Source of the DNA: Sulfurimonas sp.
GTDB taxonomy: Bacteria; Campylobacterota; Campylobacteria; Campylobacterales; Sulfurimonadaceae
Reading direction: 5' to 3'
DNA: 64,000 nt
NCBI RefSeq assembly: GCF_026196735.1
Contig: NZ_JAPHUF010000002.1
Span: forward strand, 186,001-250,000
Shown here: in pieces, positions 51,601 through 60,219 of the stretch
Layout: each line of letters opens with the position of its first letter
How positions within the stretch are numbered: the first letter of the stretch is position 1
The notes under the pieces: model-generated
Seen by the model: only the letters and a program-made list of their open reading frames with translations
Told to the model about the DNA's origin: nothing
Database searches by the model: none
Program-made: the position numbers and the translations under genes

Positions 51601-52057
51601 TTAGTTTCCAAAATGAGTACAAAATCATATACAAAGCCATAATATGCCAGATAAAATAAGTAAAAATATATAAATGAACAAAAAAGTTTGACATGTAGTA
51701 AGCTAAAGGTAAAAAGATAAGAGATGATATGGAGCTAATCATCAGTATATTTGTTAAAATAATTCTGCTTCTCTTAGCAACTCTTATAAAAATAGCACTA
51801 AGAGTAAGCAAAATCATCATGATAAAGAAGATTTCAGTATGCCAAAACTCCAAAAATGAAGCTTCGCTTATAGGGTCTATGTACTCTTCTTCATTCCCAA
51901 ATAGAGTTGTGTTTACCTTATCGGCGGATATTCCAAAGTTTGAGTTCATAACTACTACATCAGAGACTAAATAAAGAAGTATAAAAACTAAAAAGCCCTT
52001 TAAGACAAGGCTCATAGCGCTGTCTTTTTGCAGGTTGTTGATAAGTGTAAATTTCAC
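51584..52057 (-). CDS. Four-helix membrane protein, unknown
   Basis: A 157-residue protein with four membrane helices. Before helix 2 it has 'NFGISADKVNTTLFGNEEEYIDPISEASFLEFWHTEIFF', aligning with the downstream protein. Conserved His residues at helix ends (WHTE, FIWHIM) could bind haem b. It lies between the FMN protein and its paralogue, so it may pass electrons across the membrane to the flavin. Inference only. Confidence 0.72.
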   Translation of the reverse strand: MKFTLINNLQKDSAMSLVLKGFLVFILLYLVSDVVVMNSNFGISADKVNTTLFGNEEEYIDPISEASFLEFWHTEIFFIMMILLTLSAIFIRVAKRSRIILTNILMISSISSLIFLPLAYYMSNFFVHLYIFTYFIWHIMALYMILYSFWKLNAKSV

Positions 52058-52584
52058 TATTTGCCTTTTAATATCTCTTCATAAAAAGCAAAAGCGATTC
52101 TTGAGCCATCTACTATGCTTCTAGCACTCAGCGTGGCACCGGTAATAGTTGGAATTTCATTTCCTACTCTTAGTCTTTTATCTGTTGAGATTTCTTCAAA
52201 TTGAGCTATCCAGGTCTTTGAAGGCACATACTCCATTGGCTCATTAAAAGCTATAATCTCTACGCTTTTTAAAATAGAATCTTTTGATATTATATAAATA
52301 ATAGCAGCATTTTTAGAACGCACTTTTTTATTTACAATAATTCCATAACCAAGAATTTTATCGTTTTTTACAGCTTGAAATACTTTAAATATCTTACTTT
52401 TTATTTTTGTTTTTGCATCTTTTTGAATATTATTGGCTTGGTCATTTTTCAGTAAAATATTTTTTTTGCTAACCTTACTATTTTCTCCGAAACTCTGCTT
52501 CATAACATCTATAGGAGATACAAGCATTTTTGCGCTTAAGGGAAGGGTTAACACTAGAAGTAGATATATAGAAAAATGTTTCAT
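52057..52584 (-). CDS. Exported FMN-binding domain protein (NqrC/RnfG-like)
   Basis: With the ATG at 52582-52584 the protein has 175 residues and a clear signal peptide (MKHFSIYLLLVLTLPLSA). A longer frame to 52653 would put 23 residues in front of the signal peptide, which is unlikely. Near the C-terminus is 'VGNEIPTITGATLSARSIVDG': the (S/T)GAT motif whose Thr receives FMN from ApbE. Such single-domain flavoproteins are extracytoplasmic electron carriers. Its start overlaps nothing upstream; the downstream membrane gene begins at its stop. Confidence 0.85.
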   Translation of the reverse strand: MKHFSIYLLLVLTLPLSAKMLVSPIDVMKQSFGENSKVSKKNILLKNDQANNIQKDAKTKIKSKIFKVFQAVKNDKILGYGIIVNKKVRSKNAAIIYIISKDSILKSVEIIAFNEPMEYVPSKTWIAQFEEISTDKRLRVGNEIPTITGATLSARSIVDGSRIAFAFYEEILKGK

Positions 52585-52663
52585 TAGTTTACTTTTTTTT
52601 AATTTTTTTGGATTGTATAAAAGAATCTTTATTTTGTCAATGAAATCCATCAATAAACAAAGA

Positions 52664-52689
52664 GCCTTGCATATTTATTTGTGCAAGGC
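52664..52689 (-). terminator. Hairpin between the porin and FMN-protein genes
   Basis: GCCTTGCA pairs exactly with TGCAAGGC around a ten-base loop, 14 bases after the porin stop, followed on the minus strand by TCTTTGTTT. A terminator or attenuator reducing expression of the downstream genes. Confidence 0.65.
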
Positions 52690-52702
52690 CACATTGTATC
52701 TT

Positions 52703-53956
52703 TTAAAATATAAAACCCATAGAAAGACTAAATATGTCTTTATCGGCAGATCCATCTTGTGTCTGCATTGCATAATCAGCTTTAAGTACAACTTGTGGAT
52801 GAGGGAAGTAGTTGATACCTACAGTTGTTGTCTCAATAGCTTCACCAGAGCCTCCGCCCTTTATATCGTTTTGAGCATCTACACTTTCATACTGAACAAA
52901 GAATGGAAGTTTTTGATTGGTCCCAGGAGTCAATGACAGCAGGTCATAGCCAAGATTTAAGTAGCCGCCTTTTGCTGTTTTGGGTTCTCCAATTGGTGCA
53001 TTGTCACGCTCAGACTGAGTTAAAACACCATAAGCTCTAAAAGCATTTTTATTGTAGTCAAAATGAACATCAATCATAGTTAAGTCTGAATCAGCGTAAG
53101 CAGAAGTACCAAGAAGTAAACCATTTACGCCTGTATAGTCGAGCCTGCCAACAACAGCTAGTCCTAGTCTGTTTTGATTTCTGTATGATCCGATACGACT
53201 GTTTCTAATCCATTTGTCTCCGTCTCCAAGCCCAGCAGTCAAGTCTAAGGCAGAAAAGGCACCTATTTTATATGAAAGTCCATCAGCTATATTGCCGTAA
53301 GCCATAATACCACTCTCATGCCATGTAGATGGGATAAGATTCTTCTCTGTGCTTGGTCTTTGCACAGTAGTAAATAGTGTTGGTTCATGTTTCTCATTTA
53401 TCAATCCCATAGGCATCAACATATTACCGACTCTTAAGTTTATGTTTTTGTTAAAAAGAAAGTCAAGATACATAAACTCTACAATAACATAGCCATCTCC
53501 ATCTACATTGGCTCCACCACCACCATGCTCAAACTCTAACTCAACATTTAAGATGATATCGTCTGCAAACTTATAACCTATATATGGAACAAATCTATAA
53601 ACATCAAGAACATCTGAGTTTGCAGAGCCGTCATTAGAGGTGTGAGCATAATACATCTCACCATAACCACCAATACTTAGCGGTGATTTAGAGTAGTAAA
53701 CCTTTGAAGCAGCGGCTCCTAATCCACTATGTGATTTTTGGGTATCAACTTTCGTATAGTTAAAACCAGTTTGAAGATCACTTGTCTCATCAATTAATGA
53801 TTGTGTCTGTTCTTGTTGTATCTTACTCTGTTTTGTCAGCTCAGCTATTTGCCTTTTAAGCTCAGCAATGTCTGATGTATTGTCTGCAAATACAGCCGTA
53901 GATGCTAATAGTGCCGTAACTGCACCGACTTTAAGTTTGTTTTTTAATAATTTCAT
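52703..53956 (-). CDS. Outer-membrane porin-like protein
   Basis: A 417-residue protein with a signal peptide (MKLLKNKLKVGAVTALLASTAVFA), a short coiled coil (DIAELKRQIAELTKQSKIQQEQTQSL) and a beta-barrel with alternating aromatic residues ending in '...SLSMGFIF', the terminal Phe needed for barrel assembly. It resembles OprO/OprP-type or Campylobacterota multi-copy porins; substrate unknown. Two palindromes with Fur-box character lie upstream, which suggests iron-regulated expression. Confidence 0.83.
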   Translation of the reverse strand: MKLLKNKLKVGAVTALLASTAVFADNTSDIAELKRQIAELTKQSKIQQEQTQSLIDETSDLQTGFNYTKVDTQKSHSGLGAAASKVYYSKSPLSIGGYGEMYYAHTSNDGSANSDVLDVYRFVPYIGYKFADDIILNVELEFEHGGGGANVDGDGYVIVEFMYLDFLFNKNINLRVGNMLMPMGLINEKHEPTLFTTVQRPSTEKNLIPSTWHESGIMAYGNIADGLSYKIGAFSALDLTAGLGDGDKWIRNSRIGSYRNQNRLGLAVVGRLDYTGVNGLLLGTSAYADSDLTMIDVHFDYNKNAFRAYGVLTQSERDNAPIGEPKTAKGGYLNLGYDLLSLTPGTNQKLPFFVQYESVDAQNDIKGGGSGEAIETTTVGINYFPHPQVVLKADYAMQTQDGSADKDIFSLSMGFIF

Positions 53957-53970
53957 TTAAATCCTTTTAT

Positions 53971-54001
53971 AATGATAGTGATATCTATTATCACAATCAT
54001 T
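53971..54001 (-). promoter_or_regulatory. Imperfect inverted repeat overlapping the porin leader
   Basis: AATGATAGTGATA and TATCACAATCATT form 13-base arms with one mismatch around TCTAT. GATA/TATC-rich palindromes are typical of Fur operators. It lies 15 bases upstream of the porin ATG. Confidence 0.5.
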
Positions 54002-54044
54002 TATTTTGAGAATTGTATATTTTATTTACTTAAATTAATATTAA

Positions 54045-54063
54045 AATGATAATTATTATCATT
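54045..54063. promoter_or_regulatory. Fur-box-like palindrome
   Basis: AATGATAATTATTATCATT is a perfect 19-base palindrome matching the classical Fur consensus (GATAATGATAATCATTATC) closely. It lies between the divergent porin gene and the gene at 54130, and could act on either. Binding is inferred from sequence. Confidence 0.7.
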
Positions 54064-54129
54064 AAAATAATGAGTAATAATTTTATTTTTGTTAGCTATA
54101 ATTATAAAAAAATAATTATGAAGTGATAC

Positions 54130-54873
54130 ATGAGAGAAACATTCAGTAGAATCGAAGATGATCAAGAAGTAAACATAGAAGTTTTTCTTGATGCAAAAGA
54201 GTATCAAGAGTCTAATCCTTGGTTGTTTAGCGTATTTATAAAGTATGATGCTTATAATGAAGCAGAAGATGGACTGGATGAGTTTTTTGAGACAAAAGAG
54301 TCTCTAATTATTGCCTTAGAACATAAAGACAGAGCAACATATGTGGGCAATAGGTTAGTTGGTGAGTGGAGCGAGATATATTTTTATGCAGAGGATTCAA
54401 AGCAGCTGGATATGATTACAGCTAAAATACTCAAGTCGACAAATTACATATATGAGAGTAATGTTGCAAGAGATAAAGATTGGGAGTTTTTCACTTATAA
54501 TATTTTTCCAACAGACTTAGAACTCTCTTTTATGCAGAGCGCAAAAATAATATCTATGATGGAAGAAGAGGGTGACGATATCTCTATACCAAGAGAAGTG
54601 GAGCACTATGCATCATTTGATACAAGAACTCAAAAAGAGAGATTTGTTCAAAAAGCGCAAGAGGTAGGCTTTGTGTTTAAAGATGATATCAGCAGTGAAG
54701 ATTTTGACTATGGTGTAGCACTAACAAAAGAACATAATTTGACAAAGGAAGAAGTACAAAAAGTTATAACTTCTTTTGTAGAATTAATCAAAGAAGATCA
54801 TGGCGAGTATGAACTTTGGAGTGCACTTTTGCAAGATGATAATGAAATAACAACAAAGGAATTAAATATATGA
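54130..54873 (+). CDS. DUF695 / RraB-like protein
   Basis: A 247-residue acidic cytoplasmic protein. The first 140 residues resemble DUF695 ('WLFSVFIKYDAYNEAEDGLDEFFETKESLIIALEH', 'YVGNRLVGEWSEIYFYAED'). The rest resembles RraB, an inhibitor of RNase E ('SFDTRTQKERFVQKAQEVGF', 'LTKEEVQKVITSFVELIKEDHGEYELWSALL'). This fusion occurs in many proteobacteria; role in RNA decay is untested outside E. coli. The stop overlaps the next gene by four bases. Confidence 0.78.
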   Translation: MRETFSRIEDDQEVNIEVFLDAKEYQESNPWLFSVFIKYDAYNEAEDGLDEFFETKESLIIALEHKDRATYVGNRLVGEWSEIYFYAEDSKQLDMITAKILKSTNYIYESNVARDKDWEFFTYNIFPTDLELSFMQSAKIISMMEEEGDDISIPREVEHYASFDTRTQKERFVQKAQEVGFVFKDDISSEDFDYGVALTKEHNLTKEEVQKVITSFVELIKEDHGEYELWSALLQDDNEITTKELNI

Positions 54874-56069
54874 AAACAACATTGATAATCGGAGCCGGCG
54901 GAGTTAGCCGTGTAGTGGTACACAAGTGTGTACAAAATGCAGAAGTATTTGGACGCATTGTATTGGCAAGTAGAACACTTTCTCGATGTGAAGAGATTAA
55001 AAATGAGCTTCCAGATGCAAATATCGAAGTAGCTCAGGTAGATGCTGACAGTGTTGAAGAGTTGGTAAAATTAATATCTACATGTAAAGCAGATATAGTT
55101 ATCAATGTTGCGCTACCTTACCAAGATTTGACTATTATGGATGCATGTATTGAAACTAAAACACCGTATCTTGACACAGCAAACTATGAACATCCTGATG
55201 AAGCGAAATTTGAATACAAACTTCAGTGGGAGAGAGATGAAAAGTTTAAAGAAGCCGGAATCATGGGACTGCTTGGAAGCGGATTTGACCCGGGAGCTAC
55301 AAATGTATTTTGTGCGTATGCTCAGAAGCATTACTTTGATGAGATTCATACTATAGATATACTTGATTGTAATGCAGGTGACCATGGTTACGCTTTTGCT
55401 ACAAACTTTAACCCTGAGATAAACCTTCGAGAAGTCTCTTCAAAAGGTCGTTATTGGCAAAAAAATGAAAATGGGATAGGAGAGTGGATAGAGACTGAGC
55501 CGATGGAAATTATGCAAGTTTGGGATTATCCTGAAGTCGGCCCAAAAGATTCTTACTTGCTTTACCATGAAGAGATGGAATCGCTTGTAAAACACATCAA
55601 AGGTTTAAAGCGTATAAGATTTTTTATGACATTTGGGCAAAGCTATTTAACTCATATGAAGTGTTTAGAAAATGTAGGAATGCTAGGTATAGAACCAGTA
55701 GAACATAAGGGGCAAAAAATAGTTCCAATGGAGTTTTTAAAGACTCTTCTTCCGGATCCTGCTTCACTTGGACCAAGAACAAAAGGTAAAACTAACATTG
55801 GTATAGTTGCCGAGGGTATAAAAGATGGCAAAAAAAGAAAAATATATATCTATCAGGTGAAAGACCATGAAGAGTGCTACAAAGAGACAAACTCTCAGGG
55901 TGTTTCATACACTACAGGCGTTCCTGCGATGATAGGTGCAAAACTTATGCTAAAAGGCATCTGGAGTGGAGTCGGTGTGTTTAATATGGAACAAATGGAC
56001 CCAGACCCGTTTATGGATGAGATGAATACGCAAGGTTTGCCTTGGCAGATAAAAGAGTTAAGTATTTAA
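54870..56069 (+). CDS. Carboxynorspermidine dehydrogenase (saccharopine dehydrogenase family)
   Basis: A 399-residue NAD(P)-dependent enzyme condensing aspartate semialdehyde with a diamine to carboxy(nor)spermidine. The N-terminal Rossmann motif reads 'LIIGAGGVSRVVVHKC', then 'ASRTLSRCEEIKNEL', and the family-typical 'LGSGFDPGATNVFCAYAQKHYFDEI'. The matching decarboxylase, nspC, lies 1.7 kb downstream, separated by two HDOD genes. This polyamine route replaces SpeE in many Campylobacterota. Confidence 0.92.
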   Translation: MKTTLIIGAGGVSRVVVHKCVQNAEVFGRIVLASRTLSRCEEIKNELPDANIEVAQVDADSVEELVKLISTCKADIVINVALPYQDLTIMDACIETKTPYLDTANYEHPDEAKFEYKLQWERDEKFKEAGIMGLLGSGFDPGATNVFCAYAQKHYFDEIHTIDILDCNAGDHGYAFATNFNPEINLREVSSKGRYWQKNENGIGEWIETEPMEIMQVWDYPEVGPKDSYLLYHEEMESLVKHIKGLKRIRFFMTFGQSYLTHMKCLENVGMLGIEPVEHKGQKIVPMEFLKTLLPDPASLGPRTKGKTNIGIVAEGIKDGKKRKIYIYQVKDHEECYKETNSQGVSYTTGVPAMIGAKLMLKGIWSGVGVFNMEQMDPDPFMDEMNTQGLPWQIKELSI

Positions 56070-56070
56070 T

Positions 56071-56910
56071 ATGACCTTTGAGCGAATTGTAAAAAATATT
56101 GATTCTCTTCCGCCTCTGTCTAATGCTGCAAATATTATTCAGACACTCTATGCGGGAGGACTTGAAAATCTAGATGTAAGTAGATTAATAAGAGTCATTC
56201 AATCAGATGCAATGCTCGCTGCAAATATTTTAAAAATGATAAATGCTCCATATTATGGTTTTGATAACCGCATTGCTTCCGTTTCTCAAGCTGTATCACT
56301 TTTTGGAACTAGCAAAATTTACATGTTAGTTATTCATTATGCTATTTCTCAGCAGTTAAAGGCAGACCCGAGTATATACGGCTTTACAAATGCTCAATTT
56401 AATGATGTATGCAATCTTCAAAGTGCTTTGATGCTTCAATGGTACTCTAAAGTAAATGCAAGAGATGCCAGATTTTTAACTCCTTTGGCTTTGATGATGG
56501 AATCTGGAAAGCTAATACTGGCAAATGAAGTCATCAAAAGTGACTACTGCGGTGAGTTTAGAAAAGGTTTTAATGAGTGTGAAAATATACAAGAGTATGA
56601 GATGAGCTTGATAGATATGACTTCATATCATCTTAGTGCACTACTGTTTGAGCATTGGAACTTAGAACCTAGATATGTAGAGATATTAAAGTCATTAGAC
56701 TCAAAAGAAGAACCAGAAGAAAAAGACCCTTCTAAAAAACTTAGAAGTTATAAAAAAGAACTTGATGTAATAAGAACGGCAATAAATGTTAAAGATATTT
56801 TATCGGACAATTCTATTAAAAAAGCTTCAAATATGGTAAATGAAATGGGATTGGATGCCGAGCATTTTGAAGATGTGGCACATAAAATTAGAAAGTCATA
56901 CATTGGATAA
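56071..56910 (+). CDS. HDOD domain signalling protein, copy 1
   Basis: A 279-residue HDOD protein: 'SLPPLSNAANIIQTLY', 'VIQSDAMLAANILKMINAPYYGFDNRIASVSQAVSLFGT' and so on. HDOD domains are degenerate HD domains without phosphohydrolase residues, linked to chemotaxis, motility and stress signalling. It begins one base after the dehydrogenase stop. About half of its residues match the next protein, so the pair arose by duplication. Confidence 0.9.
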   Translation: MTFERIVKNIDSLPPLSNAANIIQTLYAGGLENLDVSRLIRVIQSDAMLAANILKMINAPYYGFDNRIASVSQAVSLFGTSKIYMLVIHYAISQQLKADPSIYGFTNAQFNDVCNLQSALMLQWYSKVNARDARFLTPLALMMESGKLILANEVIKSDYCGEFRKGFNECENIQEYEMSLIDMTSYHLSALLFEHWNLEPRYVEILKSLDSKEEPEEKDPSKKLRSYKKELDVIRTAINVKDILSDNSIKKASNMVNEMGLDAEHFEDVAHKIRKSYIG

Positions 56911-56925
56911 AAGGATAGTAAATAA

Positions 56926-57777
56926 ATGACATTTAAGCATATTATTACACAACTAGAGTCTTTGCCGCCACTCTCAAACACTCCTTTTATAATACAGCAG
57001 ATATATAGTGTGGGAGCACAAAATATTGATATTTTAAAACTTGTAAAAGTGATTGAAAACGATGCTGTTTTGGCAGCAAATATTTTAAGAATGATAAATG
57101 CACCAATATATGGTTTTTCAACAAAGATTGCTTCAATTTCTCAAGCTGTTACGCTCTTTGGAACAGATGAGATTTATGGTCTTGTTTTAAAGTATGCAGT
57201 TGATGAGCAGCTAAAAGCAGATACAGATATTTATGGTGTAAACAATAAAGAGTTTAATGACATCTGTCAGCTTCAAAGTACCCTGATGCTGCAATGGTAT
57301 TCTAAAATAGATATCAGACATGCACAGTTTTTGGCACCCCTAGCTTTGATTATGGAATCTGGTAAACTTGTTTTAGCAAATGAGGTAATGAAGAGCAACT
57401 ATATTAAGAAATTTACTTTGGGATATAAAAATACAAAATATGTATCAGAGTTTGAGCATAGTTTGCTTGGAACAACTACTTATTATTTAAGCGGGCTTCT
57501 TTTTGAGTATTGGAAATTAGAGCCTCTGTATGTAGAGATATTAAAGGGGCTTGATTTTGAAGACAATTACAGTCCTAAAATTGCGTCTTTTATTGATTCG
57601 TTGGATGTGGTAAGAACAGCTGTCAATCCTAAAAATGCTTTGACTAAAGATTCTATAAAAGAAGCAGCTGAATTGGTTGAAGATATAGGTCTTGAACCGG
57701 AGCATTTTGTAAAAGTTGCATCTAGAGTTAGAGAACAATATAACAAAATTTTAATAAACAGAATGAGAAAAAAATAA
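56926..57777 (+). CDS. HDOD domain signalling protein, copy 2
   Basis: A 283-residue paralogue of the preceding protein with the same layout ('LESLPPLSNTPFIIQQIY', 'VIENDAVLAANILRMINAPIYGFSTKIASISQAVTLFGT', 'FNDICQLQSTLMLQWYSKID'). No additional domain. It sits 15 bases downstream of copy 1 and 12 bases before nspC, so all are likely one transcript. Confidence 0.9.
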   Translation: MTFKHIITQLESLPPLSNTPFIIQQIYSVGAQNIDILKLVKVIENDAVLAANILRMINAPIYGFSTKIASISQAVTLFGTDEIYGLVLKYAVDEQLKADTDIYGVNNKEFNDICQLQSTLMLQWYSKIDIRHAQFLAPLALIMESGKLVLANEVMKSNYIKKFTLGYKNTKYVSEFEHSLLGTTTYYLSGLLFEYWKLEPLYVEILKGLDFEDNYSPKIASFIDSLDVVRTAVNPKNALTKDSIKEAAELVEDIGLEPEHFVKVASRVREQYNKILINRMRKK

Positions 57778-57789
57778 ATATAGGCAAAA

Positions 57790-58947
57790 ATGAAAATGAT
57801 GAAAGATTTAGATAAATTAAATACTCCATATTACTTGTGTGATGAGTCACTTCTGAAAAATAATCTTGAAATATTAAACTATGTACAAGAACAAAGTGGA
57901 GCAAAAATTATTTTGGCTCTTAAGGGCTTTGCAATGTGGGGTACATTTCCTCTTATAAAAAAATACTTAAAAGGGTGTACTTCGAGTGGTCTTCATGAAG
58001 CACTGTTAGCAAGAGAAGAGTTTGCTAAAGATGACAACTCTTTAGAGGTTCATACATATTCACCGGCTTTTAAAGATGAAGACATAGAAGAAATAGCAAA
58101 AATTTCAGACCATATAGTTTTTAATTCGCCAAACCAGCTGTTTAAATTTAAAGATAGAGTGAAAAAAATAAATTCACATGTAAGTCTCTCTTTGAGAATA
58201 AATCCTGAACACTCATCATCTCCTAAAGAGATATATAACCCATGCGGTATATACAGTCGTTTGGGAACAACGCTTGCAAATTTTGATGAGGAAGTTTTAA
58301 AATATATAGACGGACTTAATTTTCATGCACTTTGTGAGCAGGATGTTGGTGCTCTTGAAGAAGTTTTAGCGGCTTTTGAAGAAAAATTTTCAAAATATTT
58401 TAAAAATTTAAAGTATATAAACTTTGGCGGCGGTCATCATATAACCAAAAAAGGTTATGATGTTGAAAAATTGATTAAGATTATAAAAGAGTTTAGAGCC
58501 AAATATGATGTAGAAGTATATTTAGAGCCTGGCGAAGCAGTCGGATGGGAAACGGGTGTGCTTGTAAGCAGTGTTTTGGACACAATGCACAATGGTATGG
58601 ATTTAGCGATACTTGATACTTCAGCAGAAGCTCATATGCCTGATACTCTTGCTATGCCTTATCGTGCAGAGATTAGAGATTCTGCAAAGGCTGGAGAAAA
58701 AAAATATACATACAGACTAGGCGGAAATACATGTCTGGCAGGTGACATTATGGGAGATTACTCTTTTGATGAGCCTCTTAAAGTAGGTGATAAAATTATT
58801 TTTGAAGACCAAATTCACTATACTTTTGTAAAAAATACTACTTTTAATGGTATAAAATTACCATCATTGGTTATACTACGAGAAGATAAAACTCTTGATG
58901 TTGTTAAAGAGTTTGGATATGAAGATTATAAAAATCGGTTATCATAA
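57790..58947 (+). CDS. nspC: Carboxynorspermidine decarboxylase
   Basis: A 385-residue PLP enzyme of the alanine-racemase-fold decarboxylase family, producing norspermidine or spermidine. PLP Lys is in 'ILALKGFAMWG' (about residue 44); 'NPEHSSSPKEIYNPCGIYSRLG' , 'FGGGHHITKKGYD' and 'LEPGEAVGW' bind substrate and phosphate; 'CLAGDIMGDY' carries the catalytic Cys. It pairs with the dehydrogenase at 54870. Confidence 0.95.
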   Translation: MKMMKDLDKLNTPYYLCDESLLKNNLEILNYVQEQSGAKIILALKGFAMWGTFPLIKKYLKGCTSSGLHEALLAREEFAKDDNSLEVHTYSPAFKDEDIEEIAKISDHIVFNSPNQLFKFKDRVKKINSHVSLSLRINPEHSSSPKEIYNPCGIYSRLGTTLANFDEEVLKYIDGLNFHALCEQDVGALEEVLAAFEEKFSKYFKNLKYINFGGGHHITKKGYDVEKLIKIIKEFRAKYDVEVYLEPGEAVGWETGVLVSSVLDTMHNGMDLAILDTSAEAHMPDTLAMPYRAEIRDSAKAGEKKYTYRLGGNTCLAGDIMGDYSFDEPLKVGDKIIFEDQIHYTFVKNTTFNGIKLPSLVILREDKTLDVVKEFGYEDYKNRLS

Positions 58948-58967
58948 AATAAATTAAGGATAATGCA

Positions 58968-59522
58968 ATGATTGAAGATAAACAAAGATGGAATGAGAGA
59001 TATTTAGATAACCCAATGCCTCAGGAAGTTTCTCCATTGGTAGAAAAATACATAGAGCATGCACATGTGGGACAGGCTATTGATATTGCATGCGGAACAG
59101 GCAGAAACACTCACTATTTAGCTGATTTAGGTTTTTTAGTCGATGCAATAGATATCTCTGATTATGCTTTGGAGCGCGTAAAAAATAGTTCTACTATAAA
59201 TAAAATAGATGCAGATTTAGATAAATACAACTTAACTCCAAATAAATATGACCTTATAGTAAATGTAAATTATTTAAACCGTCGTCTGGTTTCACAGATG
59301 AAAGATGCTTTAAAAAGTGGTGGAGTAGTAATGTTTGAGACCTTTATTGTAGCTCATGGTGATTTTAAAATGCCGACAACAAATCTTGACTATCTTCTTC
59401 GTAAAAATGAGCTTCTGCACTCTTTTATAGGACTAGATGTTATCTACTATGAAGAAAGAATTGATACAAACCTAAGAGGTGAAAGAATTAAAGTGGCTTC
59501 TATTATAGCAAAAAAAGTATAA
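58968..59522 (+). CDS. Class I SAM-dependent methyltransferase (TehB-like)
   Basis: A 184-residue methyltransferase. SAM loop 'AIDIACGTGRNTHYLADLGFLVDAIDIS' (about 38-65) is intact. The start 'WNERYLDNPMPQEVSPLV' fits the TehB/thiopurine group. Substrate unknown. It follows nspC by 20 bases. Confidence 0.85.
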   Translation: MIEDKQRWNERYLDNPMPQEVSPLVEKYIEHAHVGQAIDIACGTGRNTHYLADLGFLVDAIDISDYALERVKNSSTINKIDADLDKYNLTPNKYDLIVNVNYLNRRLVSQMKDALKSGGVVMFETFIVAHGDFKMPTTNLDYLLRKNELLHSFIGLDVIYYEERIDTNLRGERIKVASIIAKKV

Positions 59523-59604
59523 TATATTATTATGTTTTGTAATTTGTAATATTTTATAATTTGTTATAATTCTCTATATTAAATTTTATAACAAGGTAAA
59601 TAAC

Positions 59605-60186
59605 ATGAAAAAAATAACAGTCTTTTTGTTTTCTATTCTATTATCAACACTGGCTTTTGCCTCAGATGCTGTGATCAATTACAATGGTGAACAGGTAAAA
59701 GTTAAAGGAAATTTTCCTAGTGTTGGAAAAAAAGCGCCTAAGGCTCGTGTAACAGAGCCAAACTTTGCTATTAAAACGATAGGTGGTAAAAGTGACAGAG
59801 TGCAGGTACTAGCTACTGTTCCATCAATAGACACACCAATATGCTCGGCTCAATCAAAGAGATTTGATGATGAGATTAAGAATTTTCCGGATGTAGATAT
59901 GACAGTTGTTTCTATGGACCTGCCTTACGCAGATGATCGCTTCTGTAAAGGACGCGGGATAGCAAACATAACAGTTGCTTCAGATTTTGCTTACCAAGAA
60001 GTTGGTGAAAAATATGGTGTTGCAATAACAAGCGGAGAGCTTAGAGGTTTACTTGTTAGATCAATCTTCATAATTGGAAAAAACGGAAGAATTGTTTACC
60101 AAGAGATAGTTCCGGACATAAATCAGGAACCAAATTATGCTAAGATAATGGAAGCTATTAGAATTGCTGACTCAATAAAAAAATAA
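59605..60186 (+). CDS. tpx: Thiol peroxidase with signal peptide (periplasmic Tpx)
   Basis: A 193-residue atypical 2-Cys peroxiredoxin that removes peroxides. Peroxidatic Cys in 'PSIDTPICSAQSKRF' and resolving Cys in 'ADDRFCKGRGI' are both present. Typical Tpx is about 165 residues and cytoplasmic; here a signal peptide (MKKITVFLFSILLSTLAFA) is added. The next gene is dsbD, which could supply reducing power in the periplasm. Confidence 0.9.
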   Translation: MKKITVFLFSILLSTLAFASDAVINYNGEQVKVKGNFPSVGKKAPKARVTEPNFAIKTIGGKSDRVQVLATVPSIDTPICSAQSKRFDDEIKNFPDVDMTVVSMDLPYADDRFCKGRGIANITVASDFAYQEVGEKYGVAITSGELRGLLVRSIFIIGKNGRIVYQEIVPDINQEPNYAKIMEAIRIADSIKK

Positions 60187-60219
60187 TTTAGTTAAAAGTA
60201 AATTTTGTAGGAGCATAAG

